Assembly: GCA_030765065.1 (NCBI GenBank)
Contig: CM060985.1
Location: 6,200,001-6,264,000 of the forward strand
Origin: Deroplatys truncata
Taxonomy: Eukaryota > Arthropoda > Insecta > Mantodea > Mantidae
Direction of reading: 5' to 3'
DNA length: 64,000 bases
The translations under genes and the position numbers were made by a program. The first letter of the stretch is position 1. Each line of letters begins with the position of its first letter. The notes under the pieces were generated by a model, which did not search any database, was not told the origin of the DNA, and saw nothing but the letters and a program-made list of their open reading frames with translations. Positions 50,081 through 63,700 of this stretch are shown here, one piece after another.

Positions 50081-53000
50081 TCAATGAATATACTTAATGT
50101 TGTAAATAGTTCCGAAAGAATACTGTAGTTTGACATAGTTCCTTGTAAAAGAAACAATGAAAATACATAATATTGTAAATAGTCCAGTAAGAGTACTGTA
50201 GTTTGATATAGTTCCTTGTATAAGAATCAATAAAAATACATAATATTGTAAATAGTCCAGTAAGAATACTGTAGCTTGATATCGTTCCTTGGAAATGAAC
50301 CAACGAAAATACTTAATATTGTAAATAGACCAGTAAGAATACTGTAGTTTGATATCGTTCCTTGTAAAAGAATCAATGAAAATACATGATATTGTAAATA
50401 GTCCAGTAAGAATACTGTAGTTTGATATCGTTCCTTGTAAAAGAATCAATGAAATACATGATACTGTAAATAGTCCAGTAAGAATACTGTAGTTTGATAT
50501 CGTTCCTTGTAAAAGAACCAACGAAAATACATAATATTGTAAATAGTCCAGTAAGAATACTGTAATTTGACACAGTTTCTTGTATAAGAACCAACGAAAA
50601 TAGTTAATATTGTAAATAGTCCAGCATGAATGCTGTAGTTTGACACAGTTGCTTGTATAAGAACCAACGAAAATACTTACTATTGTAAATAGTCCAGTAA
50701 GAATACTGTATTTTGATATCGTTCCTTGTAAAAGAACCAACGAAAATACTTAATATTGTAAATAGTCCAGAGACAATACTGTAGTTTGACACAGTTGCTT
50801 GTATAAGAACCAATGAAAATACATAATATTGTAAATAATCCAATTAGAGTACTGTAGTTTGACACAGTTCCTTGCATAAGAATCAATGAAAATAATTAAT
50901 ATTGTAAATTCTCCAGTAAGAATACTGTAGTTTGACACAGTTCCTTGTATAAGCATCAATGAAAACACTTAATATTGTAAATAGTCCAGTAAGAATGCTG
51001 TAGTTTGACACAGTTCCTTGTATAAGAATCAATGAAGATACTTAATATTGTAAATAATACAGTAAGAATACTGTAGTTTGACACAGTTTCTTGTATAAGA
51101 ATCAATGAAAATACTTAATATTGTAAATAGTCCAGTAAGAATACTGTAGTTTGACACAGTTCCTTGTATAAGAATCAATGAAAACACTTATTACTGTAAA
51201 TAGTCCAGTAAGAATACTGTAGTTTGACACAGTTCCTTGTATAAGAATCATTGAAAATACTTATAATTGTAAATAGTCCAGTAAGAATACTGTAGTTTGA
51301 CACAGTTCCTTGTATATGAATCAAAGAAAATACTTATAATTGTAAATAGTCCAGTAAGAATACTGTAGTTTGACACAGTTCCTTGTATAAGAAATTACGA
51401 AAATACTTATAATTGTAAATAGTCCAAAAAGAATACTGTAGTTTGACACAGTTCCTTGTATAAGAACCAATGAAAATTTTAAATATTTAAATAGTCCAGT
51501 AAGAATACTGTACTTTGACACAGTTCCTTGTATAAGAATCAATGAAAATACTTATAATTCTAAATAGTCCAGTAAGAATACTGTAGTTTGACACAGTTCC
51601 TTGTATAAGAAATATGAAAATACTTAATATTGTAAATAGTCCAGGAAGAATGCTGTAGTTTGACACAGTTCCTTGTATAAGAAGCAATGATAATACTTAA
51701 TATTGTAAATAGTCCAGGAAGAATACTGTAGTTTGACACAGTTCCTTGTATAAGAATCAATGAAAATTCTTAATATTGTAAATAGTCCAGAGAGAATACT
51801 GTAGTTTGACACAGTGCCTTGTATAAGAATCAATGAAAATACTTAATATTGTAAGTTGTCCAGTAAGAATACTGTAGTTTGACATAGTTCCTTGTATAAG
51901 AATCAATGAAAATACATAATATTGTAAATAGTCCAGAGAGAATACTGTAGTTTGACACAGTGCCTTGTATAAGAATCAATGAAAATACTTAATATTGTAA
52001 TTAGTCCAGTAAGAATACTGTAGTTTGATACAGTTCCTGGTATAAGAATCAATGAAAATATATAATATTGTAAATAGTCCAGTAAGAATAGCGTAGTTTG
52101 ACACAGTTCCTTGTATAAGAACCAATGAAAATACATAATATTGTAAATAGTCCAGTAAGAATACTGTAGTTTGACACAGTTTCTTGTATAAGAAACAATG
52201 AAAATAGATAATATTGTAAATAGTCCAGTAAGAATACTGTAGTTTAACACAGTTCCTTGTATAAGAACCAATGAAAATACATAGTATTGTAAATAGTCCA
52301 GTAAGAGTACTGTAGTTTGACACAGTTCCTTGTATAAGAAACAAAGAAAACACATAATGTTGTAAATAGCCCAGTAAGAAAACTGTAGTTTCACACAGTT
52401 CCTTGTATAAGAAACAATGAAAATACATAATATTGTAAATAGTCCAGTAAGAATACTGTAGTTTGACACAGTTCCTTGTATAAGAACTAATGAAAATACA
52501 TAATATTGTAAATAGTCCACTAAAATACTATAGTTTGACACAGTTCCTTGTATAAGAACCAATGAAAATACATTATATTGTAAATAGTCCAGTAAGAATA
52601 CTGTAGTTTGACACAGTTCCTTGTATAAAAAACAATGAAAATACATAATATTGTAAATAGTCCAGTAAGAATACTGTAGTTTGACACAGTTCCTTGTATA
52701 AAAACCAACGAAAATACATAATATTGTAAATTGTCCAGTAAGAATACTGTAGTTTGACACAGTTCCTTGTATAAGAATCAATGAAAATACTTAATATTGT
52801 AAATAGTCCAGTAAGAATACTGTAGTTTGATATTGTTCCTTGTAAAAGAACCAACGAAAATACTTAATATTGTAAATAGTCCAGTAAGAATACTGTAGTT
52901 TGACGTAGTTTCTTGTATAAGAATCAATGAAAATACTTAATATTGTAAATAGTCCAGTAAGAATACTGTAGTTTGATATCGTTCCTTGTAAAAGAACCAA

Positions 53001-54321
53001 CGAAAATACATAATATTGTAAATAGTCCAGTAAGAATACTGAAGTTTGATATCGTTCCTTGTAAGAGAACCAACGAAAACACATAATATTGTAAATAGTC
53101 CAGTAAGAATACTGTAGTTTGATATCGTTCCTTGTAAAAGAACCAACGAAAATACTTAATATTGTAAATAGTCCAGTAAGAATACTGTAGTTTGATATCG
53201 TTCCTTGTAAAAGAACCAACGAAAATACTTAATATTGTAAATAGTCCAGTAAGAATACTGTAGTTTGATATCGTTCCTTGTAAAAGAACCAACGAAAATA
53301 CATAATATTGTAAATAGTCCAGTAAGAATACTGTAGTTTGATATCGTTCCTTGTAAAAGAACCAACGAAAATACTTAATATTGTAAATAGTCCAGTAAGA
53401 ATACTGTAGTTTGACGTAGTTTCTTGTATAAGAATCAATGAAAATACTTAATATTGTAATTAGTCCAATAAGAGTACTGTAGTTTGACACAGTTGCTTGT
53501 ATAAGAATCAATGAAAATACATAATATTGTAAATAATCCAATAAGAGTACTGTAGTTTGACACAGTTCCTTGCATAAAAACCAACGAAAATACATAATAT
53601 TGTAAATAGTCCAGTATGAATACTGTAGTGTGATATCGTTCCTTGTAAAAGAACCAACGAAAATACTTAATATTGTAAATAGTCCAGTAAGAATACTGTA
53701 GTTTGACATATTTCCTTGTATAAGAATCAATGAAAATACTTATAATTGTAAATAGTCCAGTAAGAATACTGTAGTTTGACACAGATTCTTGTATAAGAAT
53801 CAATGAAAATAATTATACTTGTAAATAGTCCAGTAAGAATACTGTAGTTTGACACAGTTCCTTGTATAAGAATCAATGAAAATACATAATATTGTAAATA
53901 GTCCAATAAGAGTACTGTAGTTTGACACAGTTGCTTGTATAAGAATCAATGAAAATACTTATAATTGTAAATAGTCCAGTAAGAATACTGTAGTTTGACA
54001 CAGTTCCTTGTATAAGAATCAATGAAAATAATTATACTTGTAAATAGTCCAGTAAGAATACTGTAGTTTGACACAGTTCCTTGTATAAGAATCATTGAAA
54101 ATACTTATAATTGTAAATAATCCAGTAGGAATACTCTAGTTTGACACAGTTCCTTATATAAGAATCAATGAAAATACATAATATTGTAAATAGTCCAGTA
54201 AGAATACTGTAGTTTGACACAGTTCCTTGTATAAGAATCATTGAAAATACTTATAATTGTAAATAGTCCAGTAAGAATACTGTAGTTTGACACAGTTTCT
54301 TGTATAAGAAACAATGAAAAT

Positions 54322-54977
54322 ACTTAATATAGTAAATAGTCCAGTAAGAATACTGTAGTTTGACACAGTTCCTTGTATAAGAATCAATAAAAATACTTAT
54401 AATTGTAAATAGTCCAGTAAGATTACTGTAGATTGATACAGTTCTTTGTATAGGAACCAATGAAAATGCATAATATTGTAAATAGTCCAGTAAGAATACT
54501 GTAGTTTGACACTGTTCCTTGTATAAGAAACAATGAAAATACATAATGTTGTAAATAGTTCCGAAAGAATACTGTAGTTTGACATAGTTCCTTGTAAAAG
54601 AAGCAATGAAAATACATAATATTGTAAATAGACCAGTAAGAATACTGTAGCTTGATATCGTTCCTTGTTAAAGAATCAGTGAAAATACATGATATTGTAA
54701 ATAGTCCAGTAAGAATACTGTAGTTTGATATCGTTCCTTGTAAAAGAATCAGTGAAATACATGATATTGTAGATAGTCCAGTAAGAATACTGTAGTTTGA
54801 TATCGTTCCTTGTAAAAGAACCAACGAAAATACATAATATTGTAAATAGTCCAGTAAGAATACTGTAGTTTGACACAGTTTCTTGTATAAGAACCAACGA
54901 AAATACTTAATATTGTAAATAGTCCAGCATGAATGCAGTAGTTTGACATAGTTGCTTGTATAAGAACCAACGAAAAT
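54322..54977. repeat. 656-bp tandem duplication, copy 1
   Basis: Nine monomers less one base. The block starts at an ACTTAATATAGTAAATAG word and is repeated directly at 54978-55633 with few differences, for example GAATGCAGTAG in copy 1 against GAATGCTGTAG in copy 2. Confidence 0.85.
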
Positions 54978-55633
54978 ACTTAATATAGTAAATAGTCCAG
55001 TAAGAATACTGTAGTTTGACACAGTTCCTTGTATAAGAATCAATGAAAATACTTATAATTGTAAATAGTCCAGTAAGATTACTGTAGATTGATACAGTTC
55101 TTTGTATAGGAACCAATGAAAATGCATAATATTGTAAATAGTCCAGTAAGAATACTGTAGTTTGACACTGTTCCTTGTATAAGAAACAATGAAAATACAT
55201 AATGTTGTAAATAGTTCCGAAAGAATACTGTAGTTTGACATAGTTCCTTGTAAAAGAAGCAATGAAAATACATAATATTGTAAATAGACCAGTAAGAATA
55301 CTGTAGCTTGATATCGTTCCTTGTTAAAGAATCAATGAAAATACATGATATTGTAAATAGTCCAGTAAGAATACTGTAGTTTGATATCGTTCCTTGTAAA
55401 AGAATCAGTGAAATACATGATATTGTAGATAGTCCAGTAAGAATACTGTAGTTTGATATCGTTCCTTGTAAAAGAACCAACGAAAATACATAATATTGTA
55501 AATAGTCCAGTAAGAATACTGTAGTTTGACACAGTTTCTTGTATAAGAACCAACGAAAATACTTAATATTGTAAATAGTCCAGCATGAATGCTGTAGTTT
55601 GACATAGTTGCTTGTATAAGAACCAACGAAAAT
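54978..55633. repeat. 656-bp tandem duplication, copy 2
   Basis: Direct copy of 54322-54977 at an offset of 656 bases. Confidence 0.85.
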
Positions 55634-56940
55634 ACTTACTATTGTAAATAGTCCAGTAAGAATACTGTAGTTTGATATCGTTTCTTGTAAAAGAACCAAC
55701 GAAAATACTTAATATTGTAAATAGTCCAGAGACAATACTGTAGTTTGACACAGTTGCTTGTATAAGAACCAACGAAAATACTTAGTATTGTAAATAGTCC
55801 AGTAAGAATACTGTAGTTTGACATAGTTCCTTGTAAAAGAACCAACGAAAATACTTAATATTGTAAATAGTCCAGTGACAATACTGTAGTTTGACACAGT
55901 TGCTTGTATAAGAACCAACGAAAATACTTAATATTGTAAATAGTCCAGTAAGAATACTGTAGTTTGATATCGTTTCTTGTAAAAGAACCAATGAAAATAC
56001 ATTATATTGTAAATAGATCAGTAAGAGTACTGTAATTTGACACAGAGTCTTGTATAAGAACCAACGAAAATACATAATATTGTAAGTAGTCCAGTAAGAA
56101 TACTGTAGTTTAATATCGCTCCTTGTAAAAGAACCAATGAAAATACTTAATATTGTAAATAGTCCAGTAAGAATACTGTAGTTTGACATAGTTCCTTGTA
56201 TAAGAATCAATGAAAATACTTATAATTGTAAATAGTCCAGTAAGAATACTCTAGTTTGACACAGTTCCTTGTATAAGAATCAATGAAAATACATAATATT
56301 GTAAATAGTCCAATAAGAGTACTGTAGTTTGACACAGTTCCTTGTATAAGAATCAATGAAAATACTTATAATTGTATATAGTCCAGTAAGAATACTGTAG
56401 TTTGACACAGTTCCTTGTATAAGAATCAATGAAAATACTTATAATTGTAAATAGTCCAGTAAGAATACTGTAGTTTGACACAGTTCCTTGTATAAGAATC
56501 AATGAAAATACTTAATATTGTAAATAGTCCAGTAAGAATACTGAAGTTTGACAGAGTTCCTTGTATAAGAATCAATGAAAATAATTATACGTGTAAATAG
56601 TCCACTAAGAATACTGTAGTTTAACACAGTTCCTTGTGTAAGAATCATTGAAAATACATAATATTGTAAATAGTCCAAATAGAGTACTGTAGTTTGACAC
56701 AGTTGCTTGTATAAGAATCAATGAAAATACTTATAATTGTAAATAGTCCAGTAAGAATACTGTAGTTTGACACAGTTCCTTGTATAAGAATCAATGAAAA
56801 TAATTATACTTGTAAATAGTCCAGTAAGAATACTGTAGTTTGACACAGTTCCTTGTATAAGAATCAATGAAAATAATTATACTTGTAAATAGTCCAGTAA
56901 GAATACTGTAGTTTGACACAGTTCCTTGTATAAGAATCAT

Positions 56941-59900
56941 TGAAAATACTTATAATTGTAAATAGTCCAGTAAGAATACTGTAGTTTGACACAGTTTCTT
57001 GTGTAAGAAACAATGAAAATACTTAATATAGTAAATAGTCCAGTAAGAATACTGTAGTTTGACCCAGTTCCTTGTATAAGAATCAATGAAAATACTTATA
57101 ATTGTAAATAGTCCAGTAAGATTACTGTAGATTGATACAGTTCTTTGTATAGGAACCAATGAAAATGCATAATATTGTAAATAGTCCAGTAAGAATACTG
57201 TAGTTTGATATCGTTCCTTGTAAAAGAATCAATGAATATACTTAATGTTGTAAATAGTTCCGAAAGAATACTGTAGTTTGACATAGTTCCTTGTAAAAGA
57301 AACAATGAAAATACATAATATTGTATATAGTCCAGTAAGAGTACTGTAGTTTGATATAGTTCCTTGTATAAGAATCAATAAAAATACATAATATTGTAAA
57401 TAGTCCAGTAAGAATACTGTAGCTTGATATCGTTCCTTGGAAATGAACCAACGAAAATACTTAATATTGTAAATAGACCAGTAAGAATACTGTAGTTTGA
57501 TATCGTTCCTTGTAAAAGAATCAATGAAAATACATGATATTGTAAATAGTCCAGTAAGAATACTGTAGTTTGATATCGTTCCTTGTAAAAGAACCAACGA
57601 AAATACATAATATTGTAAATAGTCCAGTAAGAATACTGTAGTTTGACACAGTTTCTTGTATAAGAACCCACGAAAATACTTAATATTGTAAATAGTCCAG
57701 CATGAATGCTGTATTTTGACACAGTCGCTTGTATAAGAACCAACGAAAATACTTACTATTGTAAATAGTCCAGTAAGAATACTGTAGTTTGATATCGTTC
57801 CTTGTAAAAGAACCAACGAAAATACTTAATATTGTAAATAGTCCAGAGACATTACTGTAATTTGGCACAGTTGCTTGTATAAGAACCAACGAAAATACTT
57901 AATATTGTAAATAGTCCAGTAAGAATACTGTAGTTTGATATCGTTTCTTGTAAAAGAACCAATGAAAATACATTATATTGTAAATAGTCCAGTAAGAGTA
58001 CTGTAGTTTGACACAGAGTCTTGTATAAGAATCAATGAAAATACATAATATTGTAAATAATCCAATTAGAGTACTGTAGTTTGACACAGTTCCTTGCATA
58101 AGAATCAATGAAAATACTTAATATTTTAAATAGTCCAGTAAGAATACTGTAGTTTGACACAGTTCCTTGAATAAGAATCAATGAAAATACTTAATATTGT
58201 AAATTCTCCAGTAAGAATACTTTAGTTTGACACAGTTCCTTGTATAAGAATCAATGAAAACACTTAATATTGTAAATAGTCCAGTAAGAATACTGTAGTT
58301 TGTCACAGTTCCTTGTATAAGAATCAATGAAAATACTTAATATTGTAAATAGTCCAGTAAGAATACTGTAGTTTGACACAGTTCCTTGTATAAGAATCAA
58401 TGAAAATACATAATATTGTAAATAGTCCAGTAAGAATACTGTAGTTTGACACAGTTCCTTGTATAAGAACCAATGAAAATACTTATAATTGTAAATAGTC
58501 CAGTAAAAATACTGTAGTTTGACACAGTTCCTTGTATAAGAATCAATGAAAATACTTATAATTGTAAATAGTCCAGTAAGAATACTGTAGTTTGACACAG
58601 TTCCTTGTATAAGAATCAATGAAAATACTTATAATTGTAAATAGTCCAGTAGGAATACTGTAGTTTGACACAGTTCCTTGTATAAGAATCAATGAAAATA
58701 CTTATAATTGTAAATAGTCCAGTAAGAATACTGTAGTTTGACACAGTTCCTTGTATAAGAATCAATGAAAATACTTATAATTGTAAATAGTCCAGTAAGA
58801 ATACTGTAGTTTGACACAGTTCCTTGTATAAGAACCAATGAAAATACTTATACTTGTAAATAGTCCAGTAAGAATACTGTAGTTTGACACAGTTCCTTGT
58901 ATAAGAACCAATGAAAATACATTATATTGTAAATAGTCCAGTAAGAATACTGTAGTTTGACGTAGTTGCTTGTATAAGAACCAATGAAAATACTTATACT
59001 TGTAAATAGTCCAGTAAGAATACTGTAGTTTGACACAGTTCCTTGTATAAGAACCAATGAAAATACATTATATTGTAAATAGTCCAGTAAGAATACTGTA
59101 GTTTGACGTAGTTGCTTGTATAAGAACCAATGAAAAACTTATACTTGTAAATAGTCCAGTAAGAATACTGTAGTTTGACACAGTTCCTTGTATAAGAACC
59201 AATGAAAATACATTATATTGTAAATAGTCCAGTAAGAATACTGTAGTTTGACACAGTTGCTTGTATAAGAACCAATGAAAATACTTAATATTGTAAATAG
59301 TCCAGTAAGAATACTGTAGTTTGACACAGTTCCTTGTATAAGAACCAATGAAAATACTTAATATTGTAAATAGTCCAGTAAGAATACTGTAGTTTGATAT
59401 AGTTCCTTGTATAAGAACCAATGAAAATACTTAATATTGTAAATAGTCCAGTAAGAATACTGTAGTTTGACACAGTTGCTTGTATAAGAACCAATGAAAA
59501 TACTTAATATTGTAAATAGTCCAGTAAGAATACTGTAGTTTGATATAGTTCCTTGTATAAGAACCAATGAAAATACATTATATTGTAAATTGTCCAGTAA
59601 GAATACTGTAGTTTGACACAGTTGCTTGTATAAGAACCAATGAAAATACTTAATATTGTAAATAGTCCAGTAAGAATACTGTAGTTTGATATAGTTCCTT
59701 GTATAAGAACCAATGAAAATACTTAATATTGTAAATAGTCCAGTAAGAATACTGTAGTTTGACACAGTTGCTTTTATAAGAATCAATGAAAATACTTATA
59801 ATTGTAAATAGTCCAGTAAGAATACTGTAGTTTGACACAGTTCCTTGTATAAGAATCAATGAAAATACATACTATTGTAAATAGTCCAGTAAGAATACTG

Positions 59901-60732
59901 TAGTTTGACGTAGTTGCTTGTATAAGAACCAATGAAAATATTATAATTGTAAATAGTCCAGTAAGAATACTGTAGTTTGACACAGTTCCTTGTATAAGAG
60001 TCAATGAAAATACATACTATTGTAAATAGTCCAGTAAGAATACTGTAGTTTGACACGGTTCCTTGTATAAGAACCAATGAAAATATTATAATTGTAAATA
60101 GTCCAGTAAGAATACTGTAGTTTGACACAGTTCCTTGTATAAGAGTCAATGAAAATACATACTATTGTAAATAGTCCAGTAAGAATACTGTAGTTTGACA
60201 CAGTTCCTTGTATAAGAACCAATGAAAATATTATAATTGTAAATAGTCCAGTAAGAATACTGTAGTTTGACACAGTTCCTTGTATAAGAGTCAATGAAAA
60301 TACTTATAATTGTAAATACTCCAGTAAGAATACTGTAGTTTGACACAGTTCCTTGTATAAGAACCAATGAAAATACTTATAATTGTAAATAGTCCAGTAA
60401 GAATACTGTAGTTTGACACAGTTCCTTGTATAAGAATCAATGAAAATACATACTATTGTAAATAGTCCAGTAAGAATACTGTAGTTTGACACAGTTCCTT
60501 GTATAAGAACCAATGAAAATACTTATAATTGTAAATAGTCCAGTAAGAATACTGTAGTTTGACACAGTTCCTTGTATAAGAACCAATGAAAATACTTATA
60601 CTTGTAAATAGTCCAGTAAGAAAACTGTAGTTTGACACAGTTCCTTGTATAAAAAACAATGAAAATACTTATATTTGTAAATAGTCCACTAAGAATACTG
60701 TAGTTTGACACAGTTCCTTGTATAAGAAACAA
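56941..60732. repeat. 3792-bp tandem duplication, copy 1
   Basis: Fifty-two monomers less four bases. Frames and landmarks recur at a constant offset of 3792 bases throughout (56950/60742, 58251/62043, 59783/63575). The only difference I noticed is T at 57852 against A at 61644. Confidence 0.9.
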
Positions 60733-63700
60733 TGAAAATACTTATAATTGTAAATAGTCCAGTAAGAATACTGTAGTTTGACACAGTTTCTTGTGTAAGA
60801 AACAATGAAAATACTTAATATAGTAAATAGTCCAGTAAGAATACTGTAGTTTGACCCAGTTCCTTGTATAAGAATCAATGAAAATACTTATAATTGTAAA
60901 TAGTCCAGTAAGATTACTGTAGATTGATACAGTTCTTTGTATAGGAACCAATGAAAATGCATAATATTGTAAATAGTCCAGTAAGAATACTGTAGTTTGA
61001 TATCGTTCCTTGTAAAAGAATCAATGAATATACTTAATGTTGTAAATAGTTCCGAAAGAATACTGTAGTTTGACATAGTTCCTTGTAAAAGAAACAATGA
61101 AAATACATAATATTGTATATAGTCCAGTAAGAGTACTGTAGTTTGATATAGTTCCTTGTATAAGAATCAATAAAAATACATAATATTGTAAATAGTCCAG
61201 TAAGAATACTGTAGCTTGATATCGTTCCTTGGAAATGAACCAACGAAAATACTTAATATTGTAAATAGACCAGTAAGAATACTGTAGTTTGATATCGTTC
61301 CTTGTAAAAGAATCAATGAAAATACATGATATTGTAAATAGTCCAGTAAGAATACTGTAGTTTGATATCGTTCCTTGTAAAAGAACCAACGAAAATACAT
61401 AATATTGTAAATAGTCCAGTAAGAATACTGTAGTTTGACACAGTTTCTTGTATAAGAACCCACGAAAATACTTAATATTGTAAATAGTCCAGCATGAATG
61501 CTGTATTTTGACACAGTCGCTTGTATAAGAACCAACGAAAATACTTACTATTGTAAATAGTCCAGTAAGAATACTGTAGTTTGATATCGTTCCTTGTAAA
61601 AGAACCAACGAAAATACTTAATATTGTAAATAGTCCAGAGACAATACTGTAATTTGGCACAGTTGCTTGTATAAGAACCAACGAAAATACTTAATATTGT
61701 AAATAGTCCAGTAAGAATACTGTAGTTTGATATCGTTTCTTGTAAAAGAACCAATGAAAATACATTATATTGTAAATAGTCCAGTAAGAGTACTGTAGTT
61801 TGACACAGAGTCTTGTATAAGAATCAATGAAAATACATAATATTGTAAATAATCCAATTAGAGTACTGTAGTTTGACACAGTTCCTTGCATAAGAATCAA
61901 TGAAAATACTTAATATTTTAAATAGTCCAGTAAGAATACTGTAGTTTGACACAGTTCCTTGAATAAGAATCAATGAAAATACTTAATATTGTAAATTCTC
62001 CAGTAAGAATACTTTAGTTTGACACAGTTCCTTGTATAAGAATCAATGAAAACACTTAATATTGTAAATAGTCCAGTAAGAATACTGTAGTTTGTCACAG
62101 TTCCTTGTATAAGAATCAATGAAAATACTTAATATTGTAAATAGTCCAGTAAGAATACTGTAGTTTGACACAGTTCCTTGTATAAGAATCAATGAAAATA
62201 CATAATATTGTAAATAGTCCAGTAAGAATACTGTAGTTTGACACAGTTCCTTGTATAAGAACCAATGAAAATACTTATAATTGTAAATAGTCCAGTAAAA
62301 ATACTGTAGTTTGACACAGTTCCTTGTATAAGAATCAATGAAAATACTTATAATTGTAAATAGTCCAGTAAGAATACTGTAGTTTGACACAGTTCCTTGT
62401 ATAAGAATCAATGAAAATACTTATAATTGTAAATAGTCCAGTAGGAATACTGTAGTTTGACACAGTTCCTTGTATAAGAATCAATGAAAATACTTATAAT
62501 TGTAAATAGTCCAGTAAGAATACTGTAGTTTGACACAGTTCCTTGTATAAGAATCAATGAAAATACTTATAATTGTAAATAGTCCAGTAAGAATACTGTA
62601 GTTTGACACAGTTCCTTGTATAAGAACCAATGAAAATACTTATACTTGTAAATAGTCCAGTAAGAATACTGTAGTTTGACACAGTTCCTTGTATAAGAAC
62701 CAATGAAAATACATTATATTGTAAATAGTCCAGTAAGAATACTGTAGTTTGACGTAGTTGCTTGTATAAGAACCAATGAAAATACTTATACTTGTAAATA
62801 GTCCAGTAAGAATACTGTAGTTTGACACAGTTCCTTGTATAAGAACCAATGAAAATACATTATATTGTAAATAGTCCAGTAAGAATACTGTAGTTTGACG
62901 TAGTTGCTTGTATAAGAACCAATGAAAAACTTATACTTGTAAATAGTCCAGTAAGAATACTGTAGTTTGACACAGTTCCTTGTATAAGAACCAATGAAAA
63001 TACATTATATTGTAAATAGTCCAGTAAGAATACTGTAGTTTGACACAGTTGCTTGTATAAGAACCAATGAAAATACTTAATATTGTAAATAGTCCAGTAA
63101 GAATACTGTAGTTTGACACAGTTCCTTGTATAAGAACCAATGAAAATACTTAATATTGTAAATAGTCCAGTAAGAATACTGTAGTTTGATATAGTTCCTT
63201 GTATAAGAACCAATGAAAATACTTAATATTGTAAATAGTCCAGTAAGAATACTGTAGTTTGACACAGTTGCTTGTATAAGAACCAATGAAAATACTTAAT
63301 ATTGTAAATAGTCCAGTAAGAATACTGTAGTTTGATATAGTTCCTTGTATAAGAACCAATGAAAATACATTATATTGTAAATTGTCCAGTAAGAATACTG
63401 TAGTTTGACACAGTTGCTTGTATAAGAACCAATGAAAATACTTAATATTGTAAATAGTCCAGTAAGAATACTGTAGTTTGATATAGTTCCTTGTATAAGA
63501 ACCAATGAAAATACTTAATATTGTAAATAGTCCAGTAAGAATACTGTAGTTTGACACAGTTGCTTTTATAAGAATCAATGAAAATACTTATAATTGTAAA
63601 TAGTCCAGTAAGAATACTGTAGTTTGACACAGTTCCTTGTATAAGAATCAATGAAAATACATACTATTGTAAATAGTCCAGTAAGAATACTGTAGTTTGA

